Below, piece by piece: positions 1 through 8,961 of a stretch of DNA of 43,715 nucleotides (position 1 is its first letter; every line of letters starts with the position of its first letter). Made by a program: the position numbers and the translations under genes. The notes beneath the pieces are model-generated. The model ran no database searches. It saw nothing but the letters and a program-made list of their open reading frames with translations, and had not been told where the DNA came from. Origin of the DNA: an uncultured Gammaproteobacteria bacterium (GTDB lineage: Bacteria > Pseudomonadota > Gammaproteobacteria > Steroidobacterales > UBA11654); assembly GCA_902634075.1 (NCBI GenBank), contig CACPJA010000010.1:1-43715 (forward strand). Reading direction: 5' to 3'.

Positions 1-6
1 AATCCT

Positions 7-675
7 CTAAATTTTTACACCAATTCTATCCTCTATCGCCTTTTTATAATTGGTCCTAAGCATCTCCCACTCAATTTTCATCCAAGGGGTGTAATCTTCT
101 TTTGAATTCTTTATTCTTTCTTCCAAATCATCAGGTTTTATAAATTTCCAATCATCAATTTCTTGAGGATTAGCTTTTATTTCCCCATCAAAAAGACCCA
201 CATAGACATGACATAACTCATGTTCACTGCCCGCATCTTTGTATTTTGCGTGATAGGTAAACTTATATAAATAATGAACCGGACATTCAATACATAGTTC
301 TTCTTTTAAGCGTCTTTTAACTGCTAATTCCATCTCCTCATCTTTCTGTGGATGGCTGCAACAGCTATTAGACCAATGAAGGTCCCATAATTCTTTATCA
401 GAGCTCCTTTTTTGAATGAGCAGATCTCCTGAAGTATTGAAAATAAAGACTGAAAATGCTCTATGAAGTGTTCCATCCCCTTGATGACATTCAGACTTTG
501 ATTTAAAACCTAATTCTTCATCAGATTCATCTACAAGTATTAATAGGTCCTGTTTTGGATCGATATTCGATTTAGATTTCTTAGGTTTTTGACCAGAGAT
601 TATTAGACCTCTTTTGTATGCTCGGCTGTTTGAATCTGCTTTTTTTGATATAACTTTCGCCATTTTTCTATGCAT
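7..675 (-). CDS. idi: Isopentenyl-diphosphate delta-isomerase, type 1
   Basis: Interconverts isopentenyl and dimethylallyl diphosphate in the cytosol, the last common step of isoprenoid precursor supply. The Nudix-type core is clear: HRAFSVFIFN at about residues 71-80, the catalytic cysteine in SNSCCSHP (Cys106, matching Cys67 of E. coli Idi) and the catalytic glutamate in SEHELCHVYV (Glu153). At 222 aa it is longer than the E. coli enzyme (182 aa) because of a Lys-rich N-terminal extension of about 40 residues. The CCSHP and HRAFSVF wording resembles eukaryotic IDI1. Its ATG directly abuts the TGA of the upstream mevalonate gene (TGAATG), so the two are probably translationally coupled. A second ATG four codons in (MAK) is an alternative start. 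Only six bases remain to the window edge, so the next gene cannot be seen. Confidence 0.93.
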   Translation of the reverse strand: MHRKMAKVISKKADSNSRAYKRGLIISGQKPKKSKSNIDPKQDLLILVDESDEELGFKSKSECHQGDGTLHRAFSVFIFNTSGDLLIQKRSSDKELWDLHWSNSCCSHPQKDEEMELAVKRRLKEELCIECPVHYLYKFTYHAKYKDAGSEHELCHVYVGLFDGEIKANPQEIDDWKFIKPDDLEERIKNSKEDYTPWMKIEWEMLRTNYKKAIEDRIGVKI

Positions 676-2934
676 TCACTGATTGTGGATTTCAACTACT
701 AGGGTTTTATAACCTTCAGATTCAATAGCAGATTTAGTGCTATCAATATCTTTGCATAGAGCAATGATAGCTCCACCGCCACCACCACCGGTTAATTTCG
801 CACCTAATGCACCCGATTCTCTTGCAATCATGATAAGTCGCTCAAGTTCAGGTGTTGAGACTTGAAGTGTGTTTAATAGTCCATGGTTCATATTCATTAA
901 TTGACCAAGTAATTCAAAATCATTGTTTTGTATTGCCTGGATTGATTGAAGGGCTAGAGAATCGATTTCATCAAAGATTTTTTCATAAACACCAGGATTC
1001 TTTTTCCAAAGATCCCTGACAATACCCACAGTTTTCGCGGTGAGACCTTCAGTGGATGAAAAGCCAATCAAAATTGAAAATGTTTCGTTGATATTTAAGG
1101 GTTCGATCAATGGATTATCTCCGTTTCGAAAAATTAAGGGATGCCCATATGTCGCCATCGTATTGTCAATACCGCTTGGATTCCCGTGTGCAATCTTTTC
1201 AGATTCAAGGGCCATTTGGTTTATTTCATCTTGGTTTAATGCCAGCTTAAAATGATTATTTAGGGCCTTGATAATTGAGACAGCTATAGCAGCAGACCCA
1301 CCTAGACCCATGCCTCTTGGAATATCTGAGAAAACTTCAATTTTCATACCTTGCTTACTTAGACCCATTTGATCCAATATTAGACCAGCCGGTTTTTCAA
1401 AGGATTGTCTTTTCTCAGGGTTCTTATCGAGTCTATATTCAACCCCCCAAGAAGGAATCATTAATAGTATCTCATCTTCTGTGTCCTGAACCTTGGTTCT
1501 GATATTAACGGGTGCAGGTACAGCTACAGCATGTCTACCATAGACTACAGAATGCTCTCCAAGAAGAATGATTTTTCCGTGCCCAATGCCCTCAACAGAA
1601 TCAGAAACACTTTCTTTGGCTGATTTAGTATTTATGCTCTTTGAGTCTGATTTCTTCAATTCTTCAACTATTTCTCTAGCTTTCCATACTTTTATTTCCT
1701 CACTGAATATTAGTTTTTCCAGCACTTTGTCAAATAAATGATGTGGTGTATCGGCTGCTTTGACAACTGATCGTGCGTGTAATGTCATATGACCCTTTTG
1801 GATACCGTCGGTGGCTAATGCTTTTAACGCGGAAAAATTCTGAGCTAGACCTACTGCAGCCATGACTTTTGATAGCTCTGTGGCAGAGTCAACATTGAGG
1901 ATTCTAAGGTTTAATGCAACTGCTGGATTTGATTCGATAGGAGCTCCTACAATACCCACCTTAATTGGTAATTCAATTTGACCTATGAGATCTCCTTTGT
2001 CATTTTTAGACCATTTTGATAAGGCAGTGTAGCGTCCCAGTCTAGAAGCATAGGCATGTGCTCCAGCCTCTATAGCTCGCCAATCATTGCCTGTAGCTAG
2101 TGCTACAGCATCAACTCCGTTCATTATGCCTTTATTATGGGTAGATGCTCGATAAGGATCAGCATGAGCGAAATCAGAAGCAATGATTACCCCGTCTCTT
2201 ACACGTTCTCCATCATAACCCTTAATTGCTAAAGCTTCAGCCGGGATTTTAACCGATGCCGATGCTAGCGATTGATCGGTAAGATTTGACAAGATCCTTA
2301 GAAATACTTCTCCTTCAGTTATGGTTTCAACTAATGAAGCTATGCCTTCACACATTCCATTAACAAGATTGGCACCCATGGCATCCATTGTATTGACATG
2401 GAGGTCAATAATAAGCATTTCTCCATCAAAAGATTCCATTGGGTAGGTTTTGATTTTAAAGTCTAATGCTCCACCACCTCTTGCAACCATTCTAGGGTGC
2501 AGACTGTTAGCAAGGTTTAGGATTTCTTCTTTTCTATTAAGCAGGTTGTTTCTAGCTTGCTCAATATTTTGGATGTTTACCACTTGGATTTGTCCAACTA
2601 ATATTGGATCTGTTGCATCTGCTGTATATCCGCCAGATTCTCTGGCTATTTTTGCAGCTGAACTTAATGCAGCAACTATCGATGGCTCTTCTACCGCGAG
2701 TGGAACAACGTAATCTTTATTATTGATTGAAAAATTAAGACCTAGACCCACAGGCATACCCATGACTCCGATAACGTTTTCTATCATTTTATCAGCACTC
2801 TGAAGATCAAGACGCTGTTGTTGATTCTTCAGCATTTTGTAATCTTCTTCAGATATCAAACCTCTTTCAAAGACCGCTTCAATTCGATCTTCAATCGGAA
2901 GTTCATAAAAATTTGGGAACCTTGATTTATCCAT
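676..2934 (-). CDS. mvaA: Fused class II HMG-CoA reductase / mevalonate kinase
   Basis: A bifunctional mevalonate-pathway enzyme in one chain. Residues 1 to about 430 are class II HMG-CoA reductase. They carry the catalytic Glu in VEEPSIVAA (Glu83), DAMGAN, the Lys in HNKGIMNGVDAV (Lys268), the Asp in TGNDWRA (Asp284) and the His in GHMTLHAR (His382), nearly the numbering of the Pseudomonas mevalonii enzyme. A polar Ser/Lys linker (about 430-448) follows. The rest is a GHMP mevalonate kinase with GHGKIILLGEHSVVYG, the phosphate loop GMGLGGSAA, the Asp in NPSGIDN and the C-terminal GAKLTGGGGGG. I chose the ATG at 2934; an in-frame TTG at 2943 is possible. idi follows directly. HMG-CoA synthase, phosphomevalonate kinase and the decarboxylase are not in the window. 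The frame is continuous through the linker, so I see a true fusion and not two overlapping genes. Confidence 0.93.
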   Translation of the reverse strand: MDKSRFPNFYELPIEDRIEAVFERGLISEEDYKMLKNQQQRLDLQSADKMIENVIGVMGMPVGLGLNFSINNKDYVVPLAVEEPSIVAALSSAAKIARESGGYTADATDPILVGQIQVVNIQNIEQARNNLLNRKEEILNLANSLHPRMVARGGGALDFKIKTYPMESFDGEMLIIDLHVNTMDAMGANLVNGMCEGIASLVETITEGEVFLRILSNLTDQSLASASVKIPAEALAIKGYDGERVRDGVIIASDFAHADPYRASTHNKGIMNGVDAVALATGNDWRAIEAGAHAYASRLGRYTALSKWSKNDKGDLIGQIELPIKVGIVGAPIESNPAVALNLRILNVDSATELSKVMAAVGLAQNFSALKALATDGIQKGHMTLHARSVVKAADTPHHLFDKVLEKLIFSEEIKVWKAREIVEELKKSDSKSINTKSAKESVSDSVEGIGHGKIILLGEHSVVYGRHAVAVPAPVNIRTKVQDTEDEILLMIPSWGVEYRLDKNPEKRQSFEKPAGLILDQMGLSKQGMKIEVFSDIPRGMGLGGSAAIAVSIIKALNNHFKLALNQDEINQMALESEKIAHGNPSGIDNTMATYGHPLIFRNGDNPLIEPLNINETFSILIGFSSTEGLTAKTVGIVRDLWKKNPGVYEKIFDEIDSLALQSIQAIQNNDFELLGQLMNMNHGLLNTLQVSTPELERLIMIARESGALGAKLTGGGGGGAIIALCKDIDSTKSAIESEGYKTLVVEIHNQ

Positions 2935-3051
2935 ATCTTTCAACCGTTAGGGATGAAATAATGAACTTTTGAGGGGATGGTTGCAACTAATATAGGTGAA
3001 AAATTCAACACTCTAGGTTAGATTAAAGATTACTAGTTTTTATGGTGGGAT

Positions 3052-4716
3052 ATGAATAGGAAAAAACCCTGGTTAAAAAATTACCCGGAAAACACTCCGG
3101 AAGAGATAGTTCTTGATCCAAGAAAGACCCTGGTGAAGGTCTTAGATGAAGCTGAGACTGAATACCCTGATAATAAGGCTTTTGCTAATTTTGGCGTATC
3201 AATGAGTTATCACCAAGTTGCCAAAAATTCCAGAAGTTTTGCAGCCTATTTACAAAATGTTCTAGGGTTAAAAAAAGGCGATCGTCTTGCCATTATGATG
3301 CCAAATCTATTGCAATACCCGGTAGCTGTTTTTGGTGCACTAAGAGCTGGCTTAATTGTCGTTAATGTTAATCCACTCTATACTCCTAGAGAGCTTGAGC
3401 ATCAATTAAAAGACTCAGGCGCCAAAGCCATCCTTATCTTTGAAGGTTCTGCACATGTCCTTCAAGAAGTTATGGATAAGGTCAGCATAGAGCATGTGAT
3501 AATCACGAAAATAGGGGACTGCCTTGGAACACCCAAAGGCTCTTTGATGAATTTTGTAGTTAAGTTTGTAAAGCGAGGAATAAAATCCTATAGAATCCCC
3601 AATAAGATTGCCTATAAATCCATGATGAAAAGACCGGAGGCTGATTTTAACGAAACCCAAATCTCTATAAATGATTTAGCATTCCTCCAATACACAGGGG
3701 CCACCACCGGTCTATCGAAAGGTTCCATGTTGTCACACGGTAATATCGTGGCTAACTTAGAACAGCTAGATGCGCTATTGGTTGATGTGTTAGACGATGA
3801 AGGTAACGATATATTTATTAATGCATTGCCTATGTATCATATCTATTCATTGGCAGTGCTTGTTTTGGCAGGCTATACCAAAGGAGGTTTAAATGTGTTC
3901 ATCACTAACCCTAGGGATACCACAGGATTTGTAAGAGAGATCAAGAGATGGCCCTTTACTATCTTTAACGGCGTTAACACTCTTTATGAAGCACTTTTGA
4001 ATCACCCAGAAATTGACTCAGTTAATTTTGATTCTATGAAACTCTCAGGTACTGGGGGATCAGCGTGCAGGCGATCAACAGCAGAACGTTGGCAGAAACT
4101 TACAGGAAAAGTTTTACTGGAAGGCTATGGTCTATCAGAGACCTCGCCGAGTGTGAGCGCTTCCCCTCCCCATCTAACTGAATTTAATGGGAAGGTTGGT
4201 CTTCCGGTTCCAAGCACTGAAATCTCAATCAGAGACGATGATGGCAAAGAGGTAAGGAGAGGCCAGCCAGGCGAAATATGTGTTAAAGGGCCCCAAGTCA
4301 TGCAGGGCTATTGGGAAAATGAAGAAGCCACAGATGAGGCGATTGATGAAAATGGTTTTTTTAGAACAGGAGATATCGGTACTTTAGACAAAGATGGATT
4401 CCTTGAAATAGTAGACCGAAAAAAGGACATGATTTTAGTCTCAGGATTTAATGTCTACCCAAATGAGATCGAGGATGTTGTGAGTTTACATCCTGATATT
4501 ATTGAAGCTGCCTGTGTTAGCGTTCCCGATAAAAAAACAGGTGAGGGTGTTAAGTTATTTGTTGTTAAGGGCAATCAAGGCTTGACTGAAAAAGAAATCA
4601 TAGCTCATTGCAAAGAAAATTTGACTGCATACAAGGTTCCAAAACAAATTGAATTTATTGATGAGTTGCCAAAAACCAATGTTGGTAAGGTTTTAAGAAG
4701 AGCTCTGAGAGAATAG
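3052..4716 (+). CDS. fadD: Long-chain fatty acid-CoA ligase (FadD type)
   Basis: Activates long-chain fatty acids to acyl-CoA with ATP and CoA for beta-oxidation; peripheral to the inner membrane in E. coli. It is 554 aa, close to the usual 560. AMP-binding motifs are in order: LQYTGATTGLSKGSMLSHGN (about residues 213-232), EGYGLSETSPSVS (about 358-370), RTGDIG followed by DGFLEIVDRKKDMI, and the C-terminal Lys in TNVGKVLRR. The wording matches the FadD subfamily more closely than acetyl-CoA synthetases. The ATG at 3052 follows a GGTGGG Shine-Dalgarno-like stretch three bases upstream. It is divergent from the mevalonate genes across a 117-bp gap and convergent with the MaoC gene. The thiolase and FadB-like genes of the same pathway lie 25 kb away. 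Confidence 0.92.
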   Translation: MNRKKPWLKNYPENTPEEIVLDPRKTLVKVLDEAETEYPDNKAFANFGVSMSYHQVAKNSRSFAAYLQNVLGLKKGDRLAIMMPNLLQYPVAVFGALRAGLIVVNVNPLYTPRELEHQLKDSGAKAILIFEGSAHVLQEVMDKVSIEHVIITKIGDCLGTPKGSLMNFVVKFVKRGIKSYRIPNKIAYKSMMKRPEADFNETQISINDLAFLQYTGATTGLSKGSMLSHGNIVANLEQLDALLVDVLDDEGNDIFINALPMYHIYSLAVLVLAGYTKGGLNVFITNPRDTTGFVREIKRWPFTIFNGVNTLYEALLNHPEIDSVNFDSMKLSGTGGSACRRSTAERWQKLTGKVLLEGYGLSETSPSVSASPPHLTEFNGKVGLPVPSTEISIRDDDGKEVRRGQPGEICVKGPQVMQGYWENEEATDEAIDENGFFRTGDIGTLDKDGFLEIVDRKKDMILVSGFNVYPNEIEDVVSLHPDIIEAACVSVPDKKTGEGVKLFVVKGNQGLTEKEIIAHCKENLTAYKVPKQIEFIDELPKTNVGKVLRRALRE

Positions 4717-4746
4717 CTACTTTCTGGCAGACTTCAACGGTTTAGA

Positions 4747-5214
4747 TCAGAAATAGAGTCTCATAATGCATTCAGCTACACAGGCCGGACGATCCTGATC
4801 CTGGACTTCAACAGAATACTCCTCCAATAATTCAAGACTGCCTTTAACCTCTTCTACAGAAAGTAGCGTGCAATTTGAACGAATCTTGCTGCCTGAGATA
4901 ACAGGCCCAGGGAATCGAAGTTTGTTAATACCATAATTAATAATATTTTTTGTACCAGGAAATGGTGGATCATTTGGATTTACTAATCCCCTTAATTTGG
5001 GGTAGAGAGAAAGCGTAAAGTAACCATGGGCTATAGTAGCTTTGAAAGGCGACTCTTTAGCTGCTCTCTCAGTATCAACATGTATCCATTGATGGTCATC
5101 TGTAGCATCTGCAAATGCATTGATCATTTCTTGTGATATTTCAACCCATTCACTTTGATGAATAACGGTACCAATCTTAGATTTAAATTCTTCAGATGCT
5201 AGTTCGATAGTCAT
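4747..5214 (-). CDS. MaoC-like (R)-specific enoyl-CoA hydratase
   Basis: A hot-dog-fold hydratase expected to hydrate trans-2-enoyl-CoA or a related acyl thioester. The hydratase signature is plain: FADATDDHQWIHVDTERA with the catalytic Asp/His, then FKATIAHGYFTLSLYPKL. About 155 aa, the normal size for a single MaoC domain. A longer frame begins at 5256. I chose the ATG at 5214 because GGAGAA sits five bases before it and the 14 extra residues match nothing I know. It is convergent with fadD, 30 bp away, with no clear terminator hairpin between them. Which acyl chain it uses cannot be read from sequence. A single-domain dehydratase acting on another substrate is also possible. Confidence 0.82.
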   Translation of the reverse strand: MTIELASEEFKSKIGTVIHQSEWVEISQEMINAFADATDDHQWIHVDTERAAKESPFKATIAHGYFTLSLYPKLRGLVNPNDPPFPGTKNIINYGINKLRFPGPVISGSKIRSNCTLLSVEEVKGSLELLEEYSVEVQDQDRPACVAECIMRLYF

Positions 5215-5298
5215 ATTTTCTCCATGTGCTTGAAACTTGAAACCAAATCCTACCAAAATAAGAATATATCTTCTAAGAAGTTGTTATTTTGTATGTTT

Positions 5299-5326
5299 TT
5301 GTCGGCGCTGATTTTGATGATATAAT
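5299..5326 (+). promoter_or_regulatory. Sigma-70-like promoter of the envelope operon
   Basis: A perfect -10 box TATAAT (5321-5326) is preceded by TGA, giving an extended -10 (TGnTATAAT). TTGTCG (5299-5304) lies 16 bp upstream as a four-of-six -35 box. Transcription would start near 5332, about 30 bases before the lipoprotein ATG at 5364. This is the best-formed promoter I see in the window. It precedes eight genes whose junctions overlap or lie within 12 bp of each other. Assignment is by eye. Confidence 0.6.
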
Positions 5327-5363
5327 GGACATAGTTCTGCTAAGCTGGCACTAGAGAAGAGAT

Positions 5364-6254
5364 ATGTCAGTAATAAGAAAATTTATTTTAGTATTAACCG
5401 TGATTGCCCTTAATGGTTGCGCGGTTCAGCAGATGAGCGCCCCCTCAGGGCCGTCTTCGCCTAGTTCTTCAAGCAGTTCACAGTCACCATCAACTACCCC
5501 ACCGAGTTCTAGTTCACGTTCCAGTTCAAGTGGTTCTCAATCACCTTCAAGCTCCTCATCGAGTTCTAGTTCACAGTCCAGTTCGAGTGGAGGAATATCT
5601 TTTCCTTCATCTCAAGGATCGATCAGTTCTCCATCCTCTCAATCTAGTTCAGCATCTACAGGAAGTGAGCAAACTTCAGGCAATCAATCATCGAGTTCGA
5701 ATGACACAGCCTCCTCAGATCAAGGCAGCAGAGGATCCAATGAATCTATGCAGGGTACCAATAGTGCTTCAGGAGCCTCGGGAACCTCTTCTGAGATGAG
5801 CTCTGGGCAATCTGCTTCCTCAGTATTTGATGAATCTCTAGGTGATTTTGATAAGGAAATGCAAGGAGAAAGGGTCATTATAGCAGCAGCTAATCAATCG
5901 CTAGGAGGGATGACTGCACAAGAGAGTGCTGATGCTGGAGCAATTCAACAAGGCAGTTTAGATGGGCCATTGGATATGGGATCTGGGCAATCTTCAGAGA
6001 TGACTGGTTCTGAAACTGAAGGCCAAGATCAAGACGAAGACAGTTCAGAAAATCAGATGGATGAGACTACGGACTCCACTTCTGGTGATCAAGATAAAAT
6101 AAAAGAGAGGATTCCGGAGGATATACCGATGGATGGAACTGGAGAGGACGTTATTGCAAGACAAATTAGAGAAGCAGCAGTTCAAGAAGATGATCCAATT
6201 ATAAGAGCAGCCCTTTGGGATGAGTATAGAAAGCATATGGGTATTAAAAAATGA
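5364..6254 (+). CDS. Serine-rich lipoprotein, first gene of the envelope operon
   Basis: Unrecognised family. A type II signal peptide is visible: basic start MSVIRK, hydrophobic stretch, lipobox LNGC with Cys19 as the lipidated residue, so the mature protein should be membrane-anchored (probably outer membrane). Residues about 29-116 are almost entirely Ser, Gln, Pro and Gly, a flexible linker-like region. The middle (about 117-255) is acidic and Gln/Ser-rich. The last 40 residues change character and look folded, with EDVIARQIREAAVQEDDP and LWDEYRKHMG forming a probable helical motif. The gene starts 38 bp after the TATAAT box, with AGAGAAGAG just upstream. Its TGA overlaps the next ATG (ATGA). 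The long linker would let the C-terminal helix reach a partner in the periplasm; that role is inference. Confidence 0.85.
   Translation: MSVIRKFILVLTVIALNGCAVQQMSAPSGPSSPSSSSSSQSPSTTPPSSSSRSSSSGSQSPSSSSSSSSSQSSSSGGISFPSSQGSISSPSSQSSSASTGSEQTSGNQSSSSNDTASSDQGSRGSNESMQGTNSASGASGTSSEMSSGQSASSVFDESLGDFDKEMQGERVIIAAANQSLGGMTAQESADAGAIQQGSLDGPLDMGSGQSSEMTGSETEGQDQDEDSSENQMDETTDSTSGDQDKIKERIPEDIPMDGTGEDVIARQIREAAVQEDDPIIRAALWDEYRKHMGIKK
5448..5711 (+). repeat. Low-complexity Ser-coding stretch
   Basis: This part of the lipoprotein gene is built from short imperfect repeats of tca/agt/tct serine codons mixed with cag and cct. Short blocks recur, such as agttctagttcacg/agttctagttcacag. It encodes the Ser-rich linker. 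Such tracts are prone to slippage and length variation, so the linker length may differ between strains. Confidence 0.7.
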
Positions 6255-7459
6255 AAATAATTGAAATTCGACAAAGCCTACTAGCCTTAAAGAATCTCAG
6301 TATTGTTGTTTTCTTTATGTTTAGCGTCATCGTTGTCGAAGCTAAAACAATTCAATATGAAAAAGTTGGTTTGGATCGCGCACAGATTGAGCTTCCGCCA
6401 GAAGAGCTTCTTGATATCGGGATTTTGCTTTTTGATCCAAACATACCCGAGGAAGAGGACGATTTTATCTTCCCAGAAATTAGGAAAGCTGAGGCTAGAT
6501 ATATGCCTTTTCACTTAAAGAAAACTTTACAAGATACTGGTTTTTGGGGAGGTGTATGGGTCTTACCTGAAACTTCAGAAGCAATTGACCTTATTGTTAC
6601 TGGAAGGATAGAGGTATCAGATGGTTTAGATATTTCAATCAGGATAGGCGTCTGGGATATCACTGGAAAGGAGTGGATCAATAAAGTCTATTCGTCCACC
6701 ATCGCCCAAAGTTCATACAGCAAGAGAAGAGATTTAACACAGGATCCCTATCAAAATGTTTATAACAAAATAGCTAATGATTTGGTAAAAATTAAACAAC
6801 AATATGAGACCGAACAGCTAGAGAGAATTAGTGAAATAGGCGACATAAGGTTCGCAGCAGAATTGATACCCAATGTCTACAATGAATATTTAGTTAAAGA
6901 CAAAAAAAATATTTATCAAGCTCAACGATTACCGGATGATGATGACGCCATTATGCAAAGGGTTTATAACATTCAGGAAAGAGAGTTTCTACTCTTGGAC
7001 ACACTGAATGAATACTACGCTCAACTTTATGAAAATATTTCACAACCCTACGAAGATTGGCGAAAGCTCTCAAGAGAAGACATGATCACTTATCAAGAAT
7101 TGAAGAAATCAGCAAGAACAAGGCAGTTACTCGGAGCAGCAGCCTTATTGGGTGCAATTGCCTCCGATGGTGATAGTCGAGCCAGTAGCACCATGAGACA
7201 AATGGCAATCTATGGGGGCATGGAAGCAATGAGAAGCGGCTTTGGGAAAGCATCTGAAGCAAAAATATACAAAGAATCTATGAAAGAGCTTGGAACAGCT
7301 TTTGATTCCCAAGCAGAACCTCTAATTATAGAATTAGAAGGCCAAACCATAAGATTGACAGGTAATGCACAAGAAAAATTTCTTGAATGGAGGAAGTTGC
7401 TCAAGCAGATTTATATTGATGAGACTGGCTTTCAAATTTCAGACTCGTCAGTTCAGTAA
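6251..7459 (+). CDS. Secreted 402-aa protein of the envelope operon, function unknown
   Basis: I do not recognise the family. A hydrophobic N-terminal segment (about residues 16-29) ending VVEA followed by KT looks like a Sec signal peptide cleaved near Ala31. Residues about 50-190 (GILLFDPNIPEEE, then DLIVTGRIEVSDG and VWDITGKEW) resemble the alternating strands of TolB-N/CsgG-like periplasmic domains; this is a weak visual likeness. The middle is helical and charged. A short hydrophobic Ala/Gly/Leu patch (LLGAAALLGAIAS, near 290-302) could insert in a membrane or pack in a helical bundle. The ATG overlaps the TGA of the lipoprotein gene, so the two are translationally coupled and probably needed together. 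An outer-membrane-associated periplasmic component is the most natural guess. Confidence 0.8.
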   Translation: MKIIEIRQSLLALKNLSIVVFFMFSVIVVEAKTIQYEKVGLDRAQIELPPEELLDIGILLFDPNIPEEEDDFIFPEIRKAEARYMPFHLKKTLQDTGFWGGVWVLPETSEAIDLIVTGRIEVSDGLDISIRIGVWDITGKEWINKVYSSTIAQSSYSKRRDLTQDPYQNVYNKIANDLVKIKQQYETEQLERISEIGDIRFAAELIPNVYNEYLVKDKKNIYQAQRLPDDDDAIMQRVYNIQEREFLLLDTLNEYYAQLYENISQPYEDWRKLSREDMITYQELKKSARTRQLLGAAALLGAIASDGDSRASSTMRQMAIYGGMEAMRSGFGKASEAKIYKESMKELGTAFDSQAEPLIIELEGQTIRLTGNAQEKFLEWRKLLKQIYIDETGFQISDSSVQ

Positions 7460-7467
7460 ACTAAGCC

Positions 7468-8961
7468 ATGAAAAAGACTACTCCTGAAGAATCAGAGTCA
7501 ATCGAATTAACTGAGAATCAATCTGAGGATAAGACGATCCATCAGAAGAGGCTTGACCGCCAAAGTCAGCAGCAAGTTAAGCCAGCAACAGCCTATTCTC
7601 TGCTCTCAGTCTTGGCAGTGGTTCTTGTTATTGTGGTTTTTGTTCTACCAAGGTTTGTTGCTGAGAATGAGGTGAACATTTCAGATGAGGGTGTAGAGGA
7701 TGGAAATACTGAAGTACTTTTAAATGAGGCAGTCTTAGCTCAAAAACCAATAGCTGAAGCGCTGCTATCTGAAATGTTGAGTAAGATGGATGATCTAAAA
7801 TCGAGCGGGGTTCAGTTATGGGCTGAAGAGCAATGGGCAAGGATTAGAGACCTTCAATCTCAGGGAGACGAGGCATACCTTAATAGAGGTTATGATATAG
7901 CTGCTGAGAGCTATCGAGAAGCAATGCAGTTGCTTACGGATCTTGAAATTACGATACCAGAAACTTTAGAAAGTGCTCTTCTACTGGGACAAGAATCTAT
8001 CGTTCAAGGCGATAAAAACCTGGCAATAGCAAATTTTGAAACGGCATTAGCTATAGACGGAGGCAACGAGTTGGCTAGGAAAGGTCTTAATAGAGCTCTT
8101 AAGCTAGACAAGGTAATTGAATACTCTCAGTTAGGAGAGAGATTAAGTGAACAAAGAGAGTGGAGCGAATCGATCGTAGCTTTTGAAAAAGCCTTAGCGA
8201 TTGACCCCGAATGGTTGCAGGCACAACAGGGGTTTTCAAAAGCGATCTTAGAAAACGATAAAGAGCAATTTCAATCCTCGCTTTCAAAGGGCTATGCCTT
8301 GATGAAGGAAGAAAAATTTGATGAAGCCGAAGCAGCATTTCAAAAAAGCTTGGAGATTGATCCTGAATCTAAAGCAGGACAACAAGCTATTGAAGAATTA
8401 GAGATTCAGAGGAGAACCTCACTTACAAAATCTCTCAAGTACAAGGGATTAATTGCTGAGGTTAATGAGGAGTGGGACGAAGCCAAATCATATTATGAAA
8501 CAATACTTAATTTTGATTCTAATATTGGTGAAGTTAAAGATAGTTTGATAAGAGTAAATAGCCGGATTCGTTTAATAAATCAGATGATTTCTTTTATTGC
8601 ACAAGCTGAAAATCTGAATGATGACAAATTATTTAATCAAGCTCAACAAGCCTTAATACAAGCCCAATCTATTATGAATAAGGGTCCAAAAATGACCCAA
8701 CAAATCAGTGAATTAGATCAAACTTTAAAGATAGCTTCCACACCCGTTGAGGTTACTCTTATTTCAGATCTTAAAACAGATGTGGTTCTCTATAAAACAG
8801 GAAAGTTCGGTCTTTTTGAGCAAAAAAAAATTCTTCTGAAACCTGGAGTTTACACGGCAAAAGGAACCCGAATTGGGTACAGGGATACAACATTGAGATT
8901 TAAAGTCAGCCCAGAGAATTTAGATCAAAGGTTTATAATCATATGCAGAGATAGGATATGA
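7468..8961 (+). CDS. Membrane-anchored tetratricopeptide-repeat protein
   Basis: 497 aa. A polar, basic cytoplasmic tail (1-40) leads to one membrane helix (about 42-61, SLLSVLAVVLVIVVFVLP), after which the acidic remainder should lie in the periplasm. Residues about 125-350 hold several TPR units with the usual A-x-x-x-Y/F-x-x-A-L spacing, for example AAESYREAMQ, AIANFETALAID, SIVAFEKALAID, AEAAFQKSLEID and AKSYYETIL. The last 70 residues (from STPVEVTLIS, with KPGVYTAKGTRIGY) look like a PEGA-type beta domain, the same type repeated in the next gene. TPRs usually hold protein partners, so this is likely a scaffold for the operon's other periplasmic parts (inference). It follows the previous gene by 8 bp and its TGA overlaps the next ATG. 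Confidence 0.85.
   Translation: MKKTTPEESESIELTENQSEDKTIHQKRLDRQSQQQVKPATAYSLLSVLAVVLVIVVFVLPRFVAENEVNISDEGVEDGNTEVLLNEAVLAQKPIAEALLSEMLSKMDDLKSSGVQLWAEEQWARIRDLQSQGDEAYLNRGYDIAAESYREAMQLLTDLEITIPETLESALLLGQESIVQGDKNLAIANFETALAIDGGNELARKGLNRALKLDKVIEYSQLGERLSEQREWSESIVAFEKALAIDPEWLQAQQGFSKAILENDKEQFQSSLSKGYALMKEEKFDEAEAAFQKSLEIDPESKAGQQAIEELEIQRRTSLTKSLKYKGLIAEVNEEWDEAKSYYETILNFDSNIGEVKDSLIRVNSRIRLINQMISFIAQAENLNDDKLFNQAQQALIQAQSIMNKGPKMTQQISELDQTLKIASTPVEVTLISDLKTDVVLYKTGKFGLFEQKKILLKPGVYTAKGTRIGYRDTTLRFKVSPENLDQRFIIICRDRI

Noticed and set aside
5530-5799. Second-frame ORF of 89 codons inside the Ser-rich lipoprotein gene
   Set aside because: It is a product of the repetitive serine codons read in another frame, with no ribosome site and a composition that makes no sense as a protein.
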